Assembly: GCF_010731615.1 (NCBI RefSeq)
Contig: NZ_AP022618.1
Span: forward strand, 1,922,001 to 1,986,000
Source of the DNA: Mycolicibacterium insubricum
Lineage (GTDB): Bacteria; Actinomycetota; Actinomycetes; Mycobacteriales; Mycobacteriaceae
DNA: 64,000 nucleotides
Direction of reading: 5' to 3'
The translations under genes were made by a program, and so were the position numbers. The notes beneath the pieces were generated by a model. The model worked only from the letters and a program-made list of their open reading frames with translations. It was not told the origin of the DNA and searched no databases. Positions 27,028 to 34,245 of this stretch are shown here, piece by piece; positions within the stretch are counted from its first letter, which is position 1; each line of letters starts with the position of its first letter.

Positions 27028-27050
27028 GCGTCTCGGAGCCGCCGGGACGC
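27028..27050 (+). other. Leader hairpin before purU
   Basis: GCGTCTCGG (27028-27036) pairs with CCGGGACGC (27042-27050), one G-U, around an AGCCG loop. It sits just 5' of the GGAGAGGG ribosome binding region of purU. A -10-like CACAAT is at 27015-27020, so the hairpin would be at the very 5' end of the mRNA. Confidence 0.4.
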
Positions 27051-27063
27051 TGGAGAGGGCCAG

Positions 27064-27930
27064 ATGCCGAACACCGACGCCGATATCGGTCGGCTGCTGC
27101 TGCGCTGCCCGGACCGGCCGGGGATCGTCGCGGCGGTCAGCACCTTCCTGACCCGCTGGGGGGCGAATATCGTCTCACTGGATCAGCACTCCACCGAGGC
27201 CGAGGGCGGAACGTTCCTGCAGCGCACCATCTTCCACCTTCCGGGGCTGGCGGCGGCGCTGGATCCGATGGACGCCGAGTTCGCCGCGACGGTCGGTGCG
27301 GAGTTCGAGATCGACCACCGGTTCACCGATGCGGCCAAACCCAAGAGAGTGGCCATCATGGCCTCCAAGACCGACCACTGCCTGCTGGACCTGTTGTGGC
27401 GCAACCGGCGCGGCGAACTCGACATGTCGGTGGTGATGGTGATCTCCAACCACCCCGACCTGGCCGATCAGGTCCGCCCGTTCGGCGTGCCGTTCGTGCA
27501 TATTCCGGCCACCCGGGACACCCGCGCCGAAGCCGAGCGCCGGCAGCTCGAATTACTGCGCGGAAACGTGGATCTGGTGGTGCTGGCCCGCTACATGCAG
27601 ATCATCACCCCGGATTTCCTTGCGCAGATCGGCTGCCCGCTGATCAACATCCACCACTCGTTCCTGCCGGCGTTCATCGGCGCGGCGCCGTACCACCAGG
27701 CCAAGGAACGCGGGGTGAAACTGGTCGGGGCGACCGCACACTACGTCACCGAGGTGCTCGACGACGGGCCGATCATCGAGCAGGACGTGGTGCGGGTCAA
27801 CCACAACCACACCGTGCCCGACCTGGTGCGCCTGGGCGCCGACGTCGAACGCGCGGTGCTCTCCCGCGCGGTGCTGTGGCACTGCCAGGACCGCATCGTG
27901 CGCCACCACAACCAGACCGTGGTGTTCTGA
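27064..27930 (+). CDS. purU: Formyltetrahydrofolate deformylase
   Basis: A 288-residue enzyme that hydrolyses 10-formyl-THF to THF and formate, balancing one-carbon pools and feeding formate to purine synthesis. An N-terminal ACT domain (about residues 8-85, CPDRPGIVAAVSTFLTRWGANIVSLDQ) is followed by the formyltransferase-like catalytic domain. The active site includes LINIHHSFLPAFIGA (Asn-x-His) and the Asp of VLDDGPIIEQD. GAGAGGG lies 6 nt before ATG 27064. It converges with the rhlE gene. Confidence 0.95.
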   Translation: MPNTDADIGRLLLRCPDRPGIVAAVSTFLTRWGANIVSLDQHSTEAEGGTFLQRTIFHLPGLAAALDPMDAEFAATVGAEFEIDHRFTDAAKPKRVAIMASKTDHCLLDLLWRNRRGELDMSVVMVISNHPDLADQVRPFGVPFVHIPATRDTRAEAERRQLELLRGNVDLVVLARYMQIITPDFLAQIGCPLINIHHSFLPAFIGAAPYHQAKERGVKLVGATAHYVTEVLDDGPIIEQDVVRVNHNHTVPDLVRLGADVERAVLSRAVLWHCQDRIVRHHNQTVVF

Positions 27931-27959
27931 TCCCGGCATCTCCGTTGATTCAGACCTGA

Positions 27960-28005
27960 CGCCGAGATTTCGGCGGCGAAATCAGCCTGCGTTCTGAGCA
28001 AACGC
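27960..28005. other. Convergent intergenic region with two small hairpins
   Basis: Between purU and rhlE stops: CGCCGA-GATT-TCGGCG (27960-27975) and GCGTT-CTGAGCA-AACGC (27989-28005). Neither has a T-tract; they may be weak or factor-assisted terminators. Confidence 0.35.
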
Positions 28006-28011
28006 GAAGGG

Positions 28012-29463
28012 TCAGGCCGACGGGGCCTGACGGCGGGTGGCGCGGCGGCGCTGCTGGTTGTTCTGCCCGGTGCGCGCCTGCCCGGTGGGGGCTTGCCCGC
28101 CGCGGTTCTGGCCGGCCGAGGCCGACGCAGACGAAGTGCTGTGGCCGCCGGTGCGGGCCTGTCCGCCGGAGCGGGCCGGCGAACCACCGCGACCACGGCC
28201 GCCCTGGCCGCGGGCCTGTCCACCCTGGCGGGCCTGTCCGCCCTGCGGGCGCGACGGCCGCTTGGCCGGACGCTGCGGGGCCGGGGCGACGGGAGCGGGT
28301 GCCCGGTGGGGGGCGAGCTCGCCAACCAGGTCCAGAACCGCCGGTGAGGTGGACGAGACCTGTTGCGGCGCAACGCTGATACCCGCCTTGCGGAGCAGCT
28401 GCTGAGTGTCGCGGCGCTGCTCGGGCAGCACCACCGTCACCACGTCGCCGGTGTTCCCGGCGCGCGCGGTGCGCCCGGACCGGTGCAGATATGCCTTGTG
28501 CTCCATGGGCGGATCCACATGCACGACGAGTTCCACGTCGTCGACGTGCACGCCACGGGCGGCGATGTCGGTGGCCACCAGCACCCGGGCGTCGCCGTTG
28601 CTGAACGCGGCCAGGTTGCGGTCGCGGGCCGGCTGGGACAGGTTGCCGTGCAGATCCACCGACGGCACACCGGCCTCGGTCAGCTGCTTGGCCAGTTTCT
28701 TGGCCTGATGCTTGGTGCGCAGGAACAGGATCCGGCGGCCGGTCCCGGACGCCAGGTGGTGCACCAACTTTCGCTTGTCCTCGGTTCCGGAGACGTGGAA
28801 GACGTGGTGGGTCATCGCGGCCACGGGGGAGTGCGCCTCGTCGACCGAGTGCAGCACCTCGTCGCGCAGGAACCGGGTGACCAGCTTGTCCACCCCGTTG
28901 TCCAGGGTCGCGGAGAACAGCAGACGCTGCCCGCCGGCCGGGGTGGCCGTCAAGATGCGCGTCACTCCGGGCAGGAAGCCGAGGTCGGCCATGTGGTCGG
29001 CCTCATCGATGACGGTGATCTCGACGGCGTCCAGGCTGATCAGACGCTGGCGCATCAGATCCTCCAGGCGGCCCGGGCAGGCCACCACGATGTCGGCACC
29101 CGCGCGCAGCGCGGTGACCTGGCGGCTCTGTGCGACGCCGCCGAAGATGGTGGTCACGGTCAGGCCCGCGGCCTTTGCCAACGGTGCGATCGTCGCGGTG
29201 ATCTGGGTGGCCAGCTCCCGGGTGGGGGCGAGCACCAGGCCGCGCGGACCCTTGCCGCGCCGAGCCCCGGCCAGGCGGCTGACCAGGGGAATGCTGAAGG
29301 CCAGCGTCTTGCCGCTGCCGGTCTTGCCGCGGCCCAGCACGTCGCGGCCGGCGAGCGTGTCGGGCAGGGTGTCGACCTGGATGGGGAAGGGTTCGGTGAT
29401 TCCGTTGGCGGCCAGCGCGCTGACCAGCGCGGCGGGCACACCGAGTTCGGTGAAGGTTGTCAT
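28012..29463 (-). CDS. rhlE: DEAD-box RNA helicase RhlE-type
   Basis: A 483-residue ATP-dependent RNA helicase. It shows the Q motif (TFTELGVPAALVSALAANGI...PFPIQ), motif I GKTGSGKT, PTRELA, VIDEADHM (DEAD), SAT, and HRSGRTAR (motif VI). The C-terminal 100 residues form a low-complexity Arg/Gly/Gln-rich tail (repeats of GGQAR), an RNA-binding and condensate-prone region. I start at ATG 29463 (MTTFTELG): GGAAAGA lies 7 nt upstream. The frame stays open to 29589, so a 42-residue extension is possible but looks non-conserved. A structured 5' leader and a leaderless mini-ORF precede it. Confidence 0.93.
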   Translation of the reverse strand: MTTFTELGVPAALVSALAANGITEPFPIQVDTLPDTLAGRDVLGRGKTGSGKTLAFSIPLVSRLAGARRGKGPRGLVLAPTRELATQITATIAPLAKAAGLTVTTIFGGVAQSRQVTALRAGADIVVACPGRLEDLMRQRLISLDAVEITVIDEADHMADLGFLPGVTRILTATPAGGQRLLFSATLDNGVDKLVTRFLRDEVLHSVDEAHSPVAAMTHHVFHVSGTEDKRKLVHHLASGTGRRILFLRTKHQAKKLAKQLTEAGVPSVDLHGNLSQPARDRNLAAFSNGDARVLVATDIAARGVHVDDVELVVHVDPPMEHKAYLHRSGRTARAGNTGDVVTVVLPEQRRDTQQLLRKAGISVAPQQVSSTSPAVLDLVGELAPHRAPAPVAPAPQRPAKRPSRPQGGQARQGGQARGQGGRGRGGSPARSGGQARTGGHSTSSASASAGQNRGGQAPTGQARTGQNNQQRRRATRRQAPSA

Positions 29464-29520
29464 TGGGATCTTTCCGAGCGTGGGTGCCCGACGGCGTATC
29501 GGCCGGTTGCGGACACAGAT

Positions 29521-29599
29521 GGCGAGATTGCCGGTGGGCAATATCGTTCGCCGTAAGAAGAGCTTGTGCGGGATTGCACGCATCGCCATCAGGGGCGAT
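29521..29599 (-). promoter_or_regulatory. Structured 5' leader of rhlE
   Basis: The region between the mini-ORF and the helicase start contains a bulged hairpin: outer stem GGCGA/TCGCC (29521-29525, 29548-29552) and inner stem ATTGCC-GGTG-GGCAAT (29527-29542). A second hairpin is ATCGCC-ATCAGG-GGCGAT (29582-29599). With a start site near 29646 the leader is about 180 nt, long for this genome. Such leaders precede cold-responsive helicase mRNAs in other bacteria. Confidence 0.45.
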
Positions 29600-29646
29600 T
29601 AGCGTTCCACGACGCACTGGCTGTACGGCCGAAACCGAGCCAGCAT
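29599..29646 (-). CDS. Leaderless mini-ORF upstream of rhlE (15 codons)
   Basis: On the minus strand TAGGGT (29659-29654) is followed by exactly 7 nt and an ATG, which opens a 15-codon frame MLARFRPYSQCVVER ending in TAA at 29599. The -10-to-ATG spacing equals that of confirmed-looking leaderless genes in this window. The peptide itself is unlikely to be the product of interest; its translation could control the downstream leader. No homology evidence. Confidence 0.4.
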   Translation of the reverse strand: MLARFRPYSQCVVER

Positions 29647-29745
29647 TGCACCCACCCTATCCCACCGGGACCGTATAGGTCTCCTCGAGCGCGCACACGG
29701 CCATGGTGACCTTGCGCACGTTGGGCCGGAACCGGGCCGGGGCTG

Positions 29746-30708
29746 TCAGTCCCGGTGGCCGACCAGCGCCGGCATCGGGGCGTCGTACGGCCCGTTCCAC
29801 GAGTCCGCGGTCTGCACCGCCCAGAACAGGGCGAACTCGGTGATGAGCAGAACTTCAAGCCACAGCAGCCAGTGCTCCCACTGGGGATGGTGGTAGTGCA
29901 CCCAGCCGGTCAGGGCCAGGGTCACGGTCATCACGGCGGCGATGACGGCATAGAACACGGCAAACCAGCCGCGCGTGTGGCAGTGGCAGGAGTGTTGCGC
30001 CGAGTAGCAGGCGTAGAGCACGACGACGGCGATGATCCCGGCGAACATGGCAATGGCGGCCGCACCGTGCGCGTCGGTCGCAAACGACGCGCGGTCGGCG
30101 AAGAACCACACCACACCGACGACCAGAGTTGCGGCGACGGCCACCGGCACCACCAACTGCGCCCAGCGCAGCACGAACTCGATGATCCGGGCCAGCGCAT
30201 CCGGTTCGGTATCGTCGGAGGCCGCGAGTTCGGCCGCGGACTGCGGCGGCGGGACGGCAGCGGCGCGGACGGCCGCGAACACCAGTAGGCCCAGCGCCGC
30301 GCCGATCAGCACCGCCCCGATGTTGTTGTCCACCGCTGCCCAGGGCTCCCCGACGGTCGGCAACCACTCGCCGCAGGCAGCCCCGCCCGCGGGCGGGGTG
30401 GTCGGGACCAGTGCCACCACCAGGGCCAGGAAGCCGGAGAAGTTCAGCAGGATGTCCTCGGTCCGGTTCATCCCCTTGTAGGCGATCAGGCAGACGCCGG
30501 TGGCACACAGCGCGCCGATGAACACCGCGTGGGCGTGGGTGTAGTAGAACGCGCTGATCGACGGCTGCCAGCACCACTGCGCCGCCTTCGCGGTCAGGGT
30601 GACCGAGGCGAACAGCGCGGCGACCACCGCGACCAGGATCAGCCGGACGTAGCGGTAGGTGGCCAGCGGATAGCCGACCTTGCGGGCCTTCTCGGTGTTG
30701 TCGGGCAC
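29746..30708 (-). CDS. Conserved multi-pass membrane protein
   Basis: A 320-residue membrane protein with about eight helices, including LILVAVVAALFASVTLTAKA, AVFIGALCATGVCLIAY, FSGFLALVVALVP, IGAVLIGAALGLLVFAAVRA, LVVPVAVAATLVVGVVWFF, IAMFAGIIAVVVLYACY, WFAVFYAVIAAVMTVTLALTGW and HWLLWLEVLLITEFALFWAVQ. A histidine/cysteine-rich loop (SAQHSCHCHTRGW) could bind metal. The family is not recognised beyond being common in actinobacteria. The start GTG 30708 has CATGAT and a 6-nt spacer upstream (leaderless). The 99 bp after its stop (29647-29745) contain the mini-ORF promoter only. Confidence 0.75.
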   Translation of the reverse strand: MPDNTEKARKVGYPLATYRYVRLILVAVVAALFASVTLTAKAAQWCWQPSISAFYYTHAHAVFIGALCATGVCLIAYKGMNRTEDILLNFSGFLALVVALVPTTPPAGGAACGEWLPTVGEPWAAVDNNIGAVLIGAALGLLVFAAVRAAAVPPPQSAAELAASDDTEPDALARIIEFVLRWAQLVVPVAVAATLVVGVVWFFADRASFATDAHGAAAIAMFAGIIAVVVLYACYSAQHSCHCHTRGWFAVFYAVIAAVMTVTLALTGWVHYHHPQWEHWLLWLEVLLITEFALFWAVQTADSWNGPYDAPMPALVGHRD

Positions 30709-30748
30709 CGGTCAATCATGCGGCTCGGGCGGGCCCCTGCGTGCCGGT

Positions 30749-30952
30749 TCAGCAGCAGCGGGCACCCGGGTCGGCGTCGGCGGCGGCGTGCCGCATGCGC
30801 CAGTACTGTGCCTCGGAACACACCGGTTCACCCGGATGTGCCCGGCGCCGGTGTTCGAGGTAACGCTGGTAGTGGTTGTCGCCCATCAATGATGCGGTGT
30901 ACCAACCGATTCCCGCGCCGATTCGCCGTGCGCGCGCCAGTAGTCCTGCCAC
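30749..30952 (-). CDS. YbdD/YjiX-family small protein (CstA partner)
   Basis: A 67-residue protein of the YbdD/YjiX family (DUF466): ARARRIGAGIGWYTASLMGDNHYQRYLEHRRRAHPGEPVCSE, ending GARCC as is typical. In enterobacteria it is encoded with CstA/BtsT-type pyruvate or peptide transporters and is needed with them. The GTG at 30952 lies 67 bp inside the cstA 3' end and has a strong AAGGAGGT about 8-10 nt upstream. The alternative ATG 30886 overlaps the cstA stop but would delete the conserved N-terminal helix. Confidence 0.85.
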   Translation of the reverse strand: MAGLLARARRIGAGIGWYTASLMGDNHYQRYLEHRRRAHPGEPVCSEAQYWRMRHAAADADPGARCC

Positions 30953-33192
30953 TGCCTCGTCACCTCCTTCTCGGCCTCGGTGGGGATCAGTCCGGACGGG
31001 GCGAACAGCCGCGAGGGAACCGGGTCGTCCTCGGACAGCGGGTGGCCGGTCCCGCGCACCGACCGCACCGCGGCGACGACACCGGCGAGCACCACCACCA
31101 AAACCAGCGTGGCGAACAGGATCGACAGGCTGCCCTGGATGAAGGTGTTGCGGATCACCGCGTCGATCTGGCCGGGTGACTTGGCGGCCCCGAACTGCGA
31201 CGCCCCCGCCTCGCGAGCCTCACGGTAGAGCGAATGCTGTTTCCAGTAGCCCAGTTTCGGGTCGGCGGAGAAAATCTTCTGCCAGGACGCCGTCATCGTC
31301 ACGGTCAGGTCCCAGGCCAGCGGCAGCCCGGGAATCCAGGCCCAGCGCAGCAGCCCGCGTTTGATCACCACCACGGTGGCCACCGTCAGCGCGATGGCGG
31401 CCAGCAGCTGGTTGGCGATGCCGAACAACGGGAACAGGGTGTTGATCCCGCCCAGTGGGTCGCCGACGCCCATCAGCAGGATGGAGCCCCAGGCAGCCAC
31501 CACCGCCAGGCTGCACGCCCAGGCGCCGATGCGCCAGCTCGGGTCGCGCAACCGGCGCAGCGGGCCGCCCAGGTTGGCCAACCCGTCCGATGTCATGAAC
31601 CGGGCCACCCGGGTGCCGGCGTCGACGGTGGTCAGGATGAACAGCGCCTCGAACATGATCGCGAAGTGGTACCAGAACGCCTTCATCGACGTGCCGCCGA
31701 AGACCTGGTGCAACACCTCGGACATGCCCAGCGCCAGCGTCGGTGCTCCGCCGGTGCGCGACACGATCGACTCCTCGCCGACCCCCTCGGCGGCCTCGGT
31801 GATCTGCTCGGCGGTGATCGGCGACCCCCCCAGCCCGAGGTTGTTGACGTAATCGGCCGCGGTGGCCGCCGTCGGGCCGGTCGCCGCGCCCGGGGCGTTG
31901 ATGGCGAAGTACAGGTGCTGGTTGAGGATGGCCGCGGTGATCAGCGCCATGATCGCCACGAACGATTCGGTCAGCATGCCGCCGTAGCCGATCAGCCGCA
32001 TCTGGCTTTCCTTCTCCAGCAGCTTGGGCGTGGTGCCCGAGGAGATCAGCGAGTGAAAGCCCGACAGTGCACCGCAGGCGATGGTGATGAACAGGAACGG
32101 AAACAGCGACCCGGCGAACACCGGACCGTCACCGCGGGTGGCGAAATCGGAGACCGCCGGGGCTGCCATCACCGGGCGCGCCAGGACGATCCCGGCGGCC
32201 AGCAGGGCGATGGTGCCGACCTTCATGAACGTCGACAGGTAGTCGCGCGGGGCCAGCAGCAGCCACACCGGCAGCACCGAGGCGGCCAGCCCGTAGCCGA
32301 TGATGCACCAGCTCAACGTCATCTTGGACAGGGTGAACCAGTCTGCGCCCCAAGATGTTTCGGCGACCCAACCACCGGCGACCACCGCGAGCAGCAGCAG
32401 CCCGACGCCGATGACCGACACCTCCGACACCCGCCCGGGCCGCAGGAACCGCAGATAGCAGCCCATGAACACGGCGATGGGGATGGTCATGGCGATGGAG
32501 AAGACGCCCCACGGGCTTTCGGCCAGGGCGTTGACGACGACCAGGGCCAGGACCGCCAGCAGGATCACCATGATGGTCAGCACCGCCACGATCGCGGCGG
32601 TTCCGCCGACCGGGCCCAGTTCGTCGCGGGCCATCTGGCCCAGTGAGCGGCCGCGGCGGCGCACCGAGATGGTCAGCACCAGGTAGTCCTGGACGCAACC
32701 GGCGACCACCGCGCCGATGATGATCCAGATGGTTCCGGGCAGGTAGCCCATCTGCATGGCCAGTACCGGGCCGACCAGGGGGCCGGCGCCGGCGATCGCG
32801 GCGAAGTGATGGCCGAACAGCACCCGGCGGTCGGTCGGCAGGTAGTCGGTGCCGTTCTCGTGGATCTCGGCCGGGGTGGCGCGGTCGTCGCGCGGTTTGA
32901 CGATGCGGGATTCGACGAGCCGGGCGTAGAACCGGTAGCCGATCACGTACGTGCAGATCGCGGCGGCCACGAACCAGACGGCGTTGACGGTTTCGCCGCG
33001 GCTCAGCGCGATCAGCGTCCAGGCCAGCGCCCCGATCAGCGCGATGACCGCGAACACGACGCGGTGCCCGACGCTGATCGGGGAGCGGTCGATGATCGCC
33101 ACCGGCGGCAGCGCGGGGTCGGTGCGGATGCGGGTGATCTCGCCGGGAGTTCCCGTCAATTGCTCCGGCAGTGCGGCCGACGGTGTTGCCAC
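30886..33192 (-). CDS. cstA: Carbon starvation protein CstA
   Basis: A 768-residue membrane transporter of the CstA family with some 16-18 helices. Signature regions are HHFAAIAGAGPLVGPVLAMQMGYLPG, ISSGTTPKLLEKESQMRLIGYGGMLTESFVA and IMFEALFILTTVDAGTRVARFM. CstA proteins import peptides or pyruvate during carbon limitation. GGAGGACCAGACCC precedes the GTG start at 33192. The 3' end overlaps the ybdD-like gene. Its 174-bp upstream region is shared with a divergent SDR gene. Confidence 0.94.
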   Translation of the reverse strand: MATPSAALPEQLTGTPGEITRIRTDPALPPVAIIDRSPISVGHRVVFAVIALIGALAWTLIALSRGETVNAVWFVAAAICTYVIGYRFYARLVESRIVKPRDDRATPAEIHENGTDYLPTDRRVLFGHHFAAIAGAGPLVGPVLAMQMGYLPGTIWIIIGAVVAGCVQDYLVLTISVRRRGRSLGQMARDELGPVGGTAAIVAVLTIMVILLAVLALVVVNALAESPWGVFSIAMTIPIAVFMGCYLRFLRPGRVSEVSVIGVGLLLLAVVAGGWVAETSWGADWFTLSKMTLSWCIIGYGLAASVLPVWLLLAPRDYLSTFMKVGTIALLAAGIVLARPVMAAPAVSDFATRGDGPVFAGSLFPFLFITIACGALSGFHSLISSGTTPKLLEKESQMRLIGYGGMLTESFVAIMALITAAILNQHLYFAINAPGAATGPTAATAADYVNNLGLGGSPITAEQITEAAEGVGEESIVSRTGGAPTLALGMSEVLHQVFGGTSMKAFWYHFAIMFEALFILTTVDAGTRVARFMTSDGLANLGGPLRRLRDPSWRIGAWACSLAVVAAWGSILLMGVGDPLGGINTLFPLFGIANQLLAAIALTVATVVVIKRGLLRWAWIPGLPLAWDLTVTMTASWQKIFSADPKLGYWKQHSLYREAREAGASQFGAAKSPGQIDAVIRNTFIQGSLSILFATLVLVVVLAGVVAAVRSVRGTGHPLSEDDPVPSRLFAPSGLIPTEAEKEVTRQWQDYWRAHGESARESVGTPHH

Positions 33193-33366
33193 GGGTCTGG
33201 TCCTCCGAGGTGTGCGATCGCAAAAGGTCAGTTGATCTTGTCACCGACCGTCCAGGCGCACCCGCCCTACTGAGAACCGGATACTCAATTCTGAGCCCCT
33301 GTGCCACGAGCGTTACATTGACGCGGTATTTTGTCAGTCACATCCCATCCTCGGAAGAAGGTGCAC

Positions 33367-34125
33367 ATGGAAATCAACGGCAAGAAGGCCATCGTCATCG
33401 GCGGCGCGTCCGGCATGGGCCGGGCGTCGGCCGAACTGCTGGCGGCCAAGGGCGCGTCGGTGGCGGTGCTGGACCGCGAGAACTCCGACGGCAAGGCGGT
33501 CGCCGAGGGTTTGGGCGGCACCTTCTACCCGGTCGACGTCACCGACTTCGAGGGCACTGAGGCGATCATCAATCAGGCCGTCGCCGACCTGGGTGGTCTG
33601 CACGTCGTCGTCACCACCGCCGGTGGCGGTATCGCGGAGAAGACGCTGGGCAAGAACGGGCCGCACAGCCTGGACAGCTTCCGGTCCACCATCGACCTGA
33701 ACCTGGTGGCGACCTTCAACATCAGCCGGATTTCCGCAGCTCACATGGCGAACAACGAGCCGGAGGACGAGGAGCGCGGCGTCATCATCAACACCGCTTC
33801 GATCGCCGCCTTCGAAGGCCAGATCGGCCAGGTCGCCTACACCGCGGCCAAGGCCGGCATCGCCGGCATGTGCCTGACCATGGCCCGCGACCTCGGGTCG
33901 GTCGGCATCCGGGTGCTCGGCATCGCGCCCAGCCTGTTCGCCACCGGCCTGACCCAGGGCATTCCCGACGAGTTCGCCAAGCAGCTGACCAAGGACGCCG
34001 CCTTCCCGAAGCGGCTGGGCCGGCCCGAGGAGTACGCCAAGCTGGTGGCGGCGATCGTGGACAACCCGATGCTCAACGGGCAGTGCCTGCGTCTGGACGC
34101 GGGCCAGCGGTTCGCGCCGCGCTGA
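33367..34125 (+). CDS. SDR, type II 3-hydroxyacyl-CoA dehydrogenase-like
   Basis: A 252-residue short-chain dehydrogenase. [19 protein letters not shown] is the NAD-binding motif (Asp after beta-2, LDREN, suggests NAD). The catalytic Ser and Tyr-x-x-x-Lys are [23 protein letters not shown]. This arrangement resembles 17-beta-HSD10/type II 3-hydroxyacyl-CoA dehydrogenases of fatty-acid or sterol side-chain oxidation. GAAGGTG precedes the ATG; a -10-like TATTTT is at 33327-33332. It lies upstream of fadE22 but a terminator-like hairpin and a new promoter separate them. Confidence 0.88.
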   Translation: MEINGKKAIVIGGASGMGRASAELLAAKGASVAVLDRENSDGKAVAEGLGGTFYPVDVTDFEGTEAIINQAVADLGGLHVVVTTAGGGIAEKTLGKNGPHSLDSFRSTIDLNLVATFNISRISAAHMANNEPEDEERGVIINTASIAAFEGQIGQVAYTAAKAGIAGMCLTMARDLGSVGIRVLGIAPSLFATGLTQGIPDEFAKQLTKDAAFPKRLGRPEEYAKLVAAIVDNPMLNGQCLRLDAGQRFAPR

Positions 34126-34137
34126 TCCGACGGCCCG

Positions 34138-34164
34138 GGCCCGGCCGGAATCACCGGCCGGGCC
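34138..34164 (+). terminator. Terminator-like hairpin after SDR
   Basis: GGCCCGGCCGG (34138-34148) pairs perfectly with CCGGCCGGGCC (34154-34164) around AATCA. There is no T-run, as is common in high-GC actinobacteria. Confidence 0.65.
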
Positions 34165-34177
34165 TCGGCAAAATAAG

Positions 34178-34183
34178 TACACT
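34178..34183 (+). promoter_or_regulatory. -10 box of fadE22 operon
   Basis: TACACT, about 60 nt before the fadE22 start and just after the hairpin at 34138-34164. It would begin the fadE22-GntR transcript with a leader that carries an AGGTGG ribosome binding site. Confidence 0.5.
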
Positions 34184-34245
34184 CATTGCCGAGAGAGCAG
34201 CCAACTGCGACCGCGCCGACCGACCCTGAGACAGGTGGATTCCGA

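Noticed and set aside
29463..29589. N-terminal extension of the RhlE helicase
   Set aside because: The 42 residues look like translated leader sequence; a Shine-Dalgarno supports the start at 29463. Kept only as a possibility.
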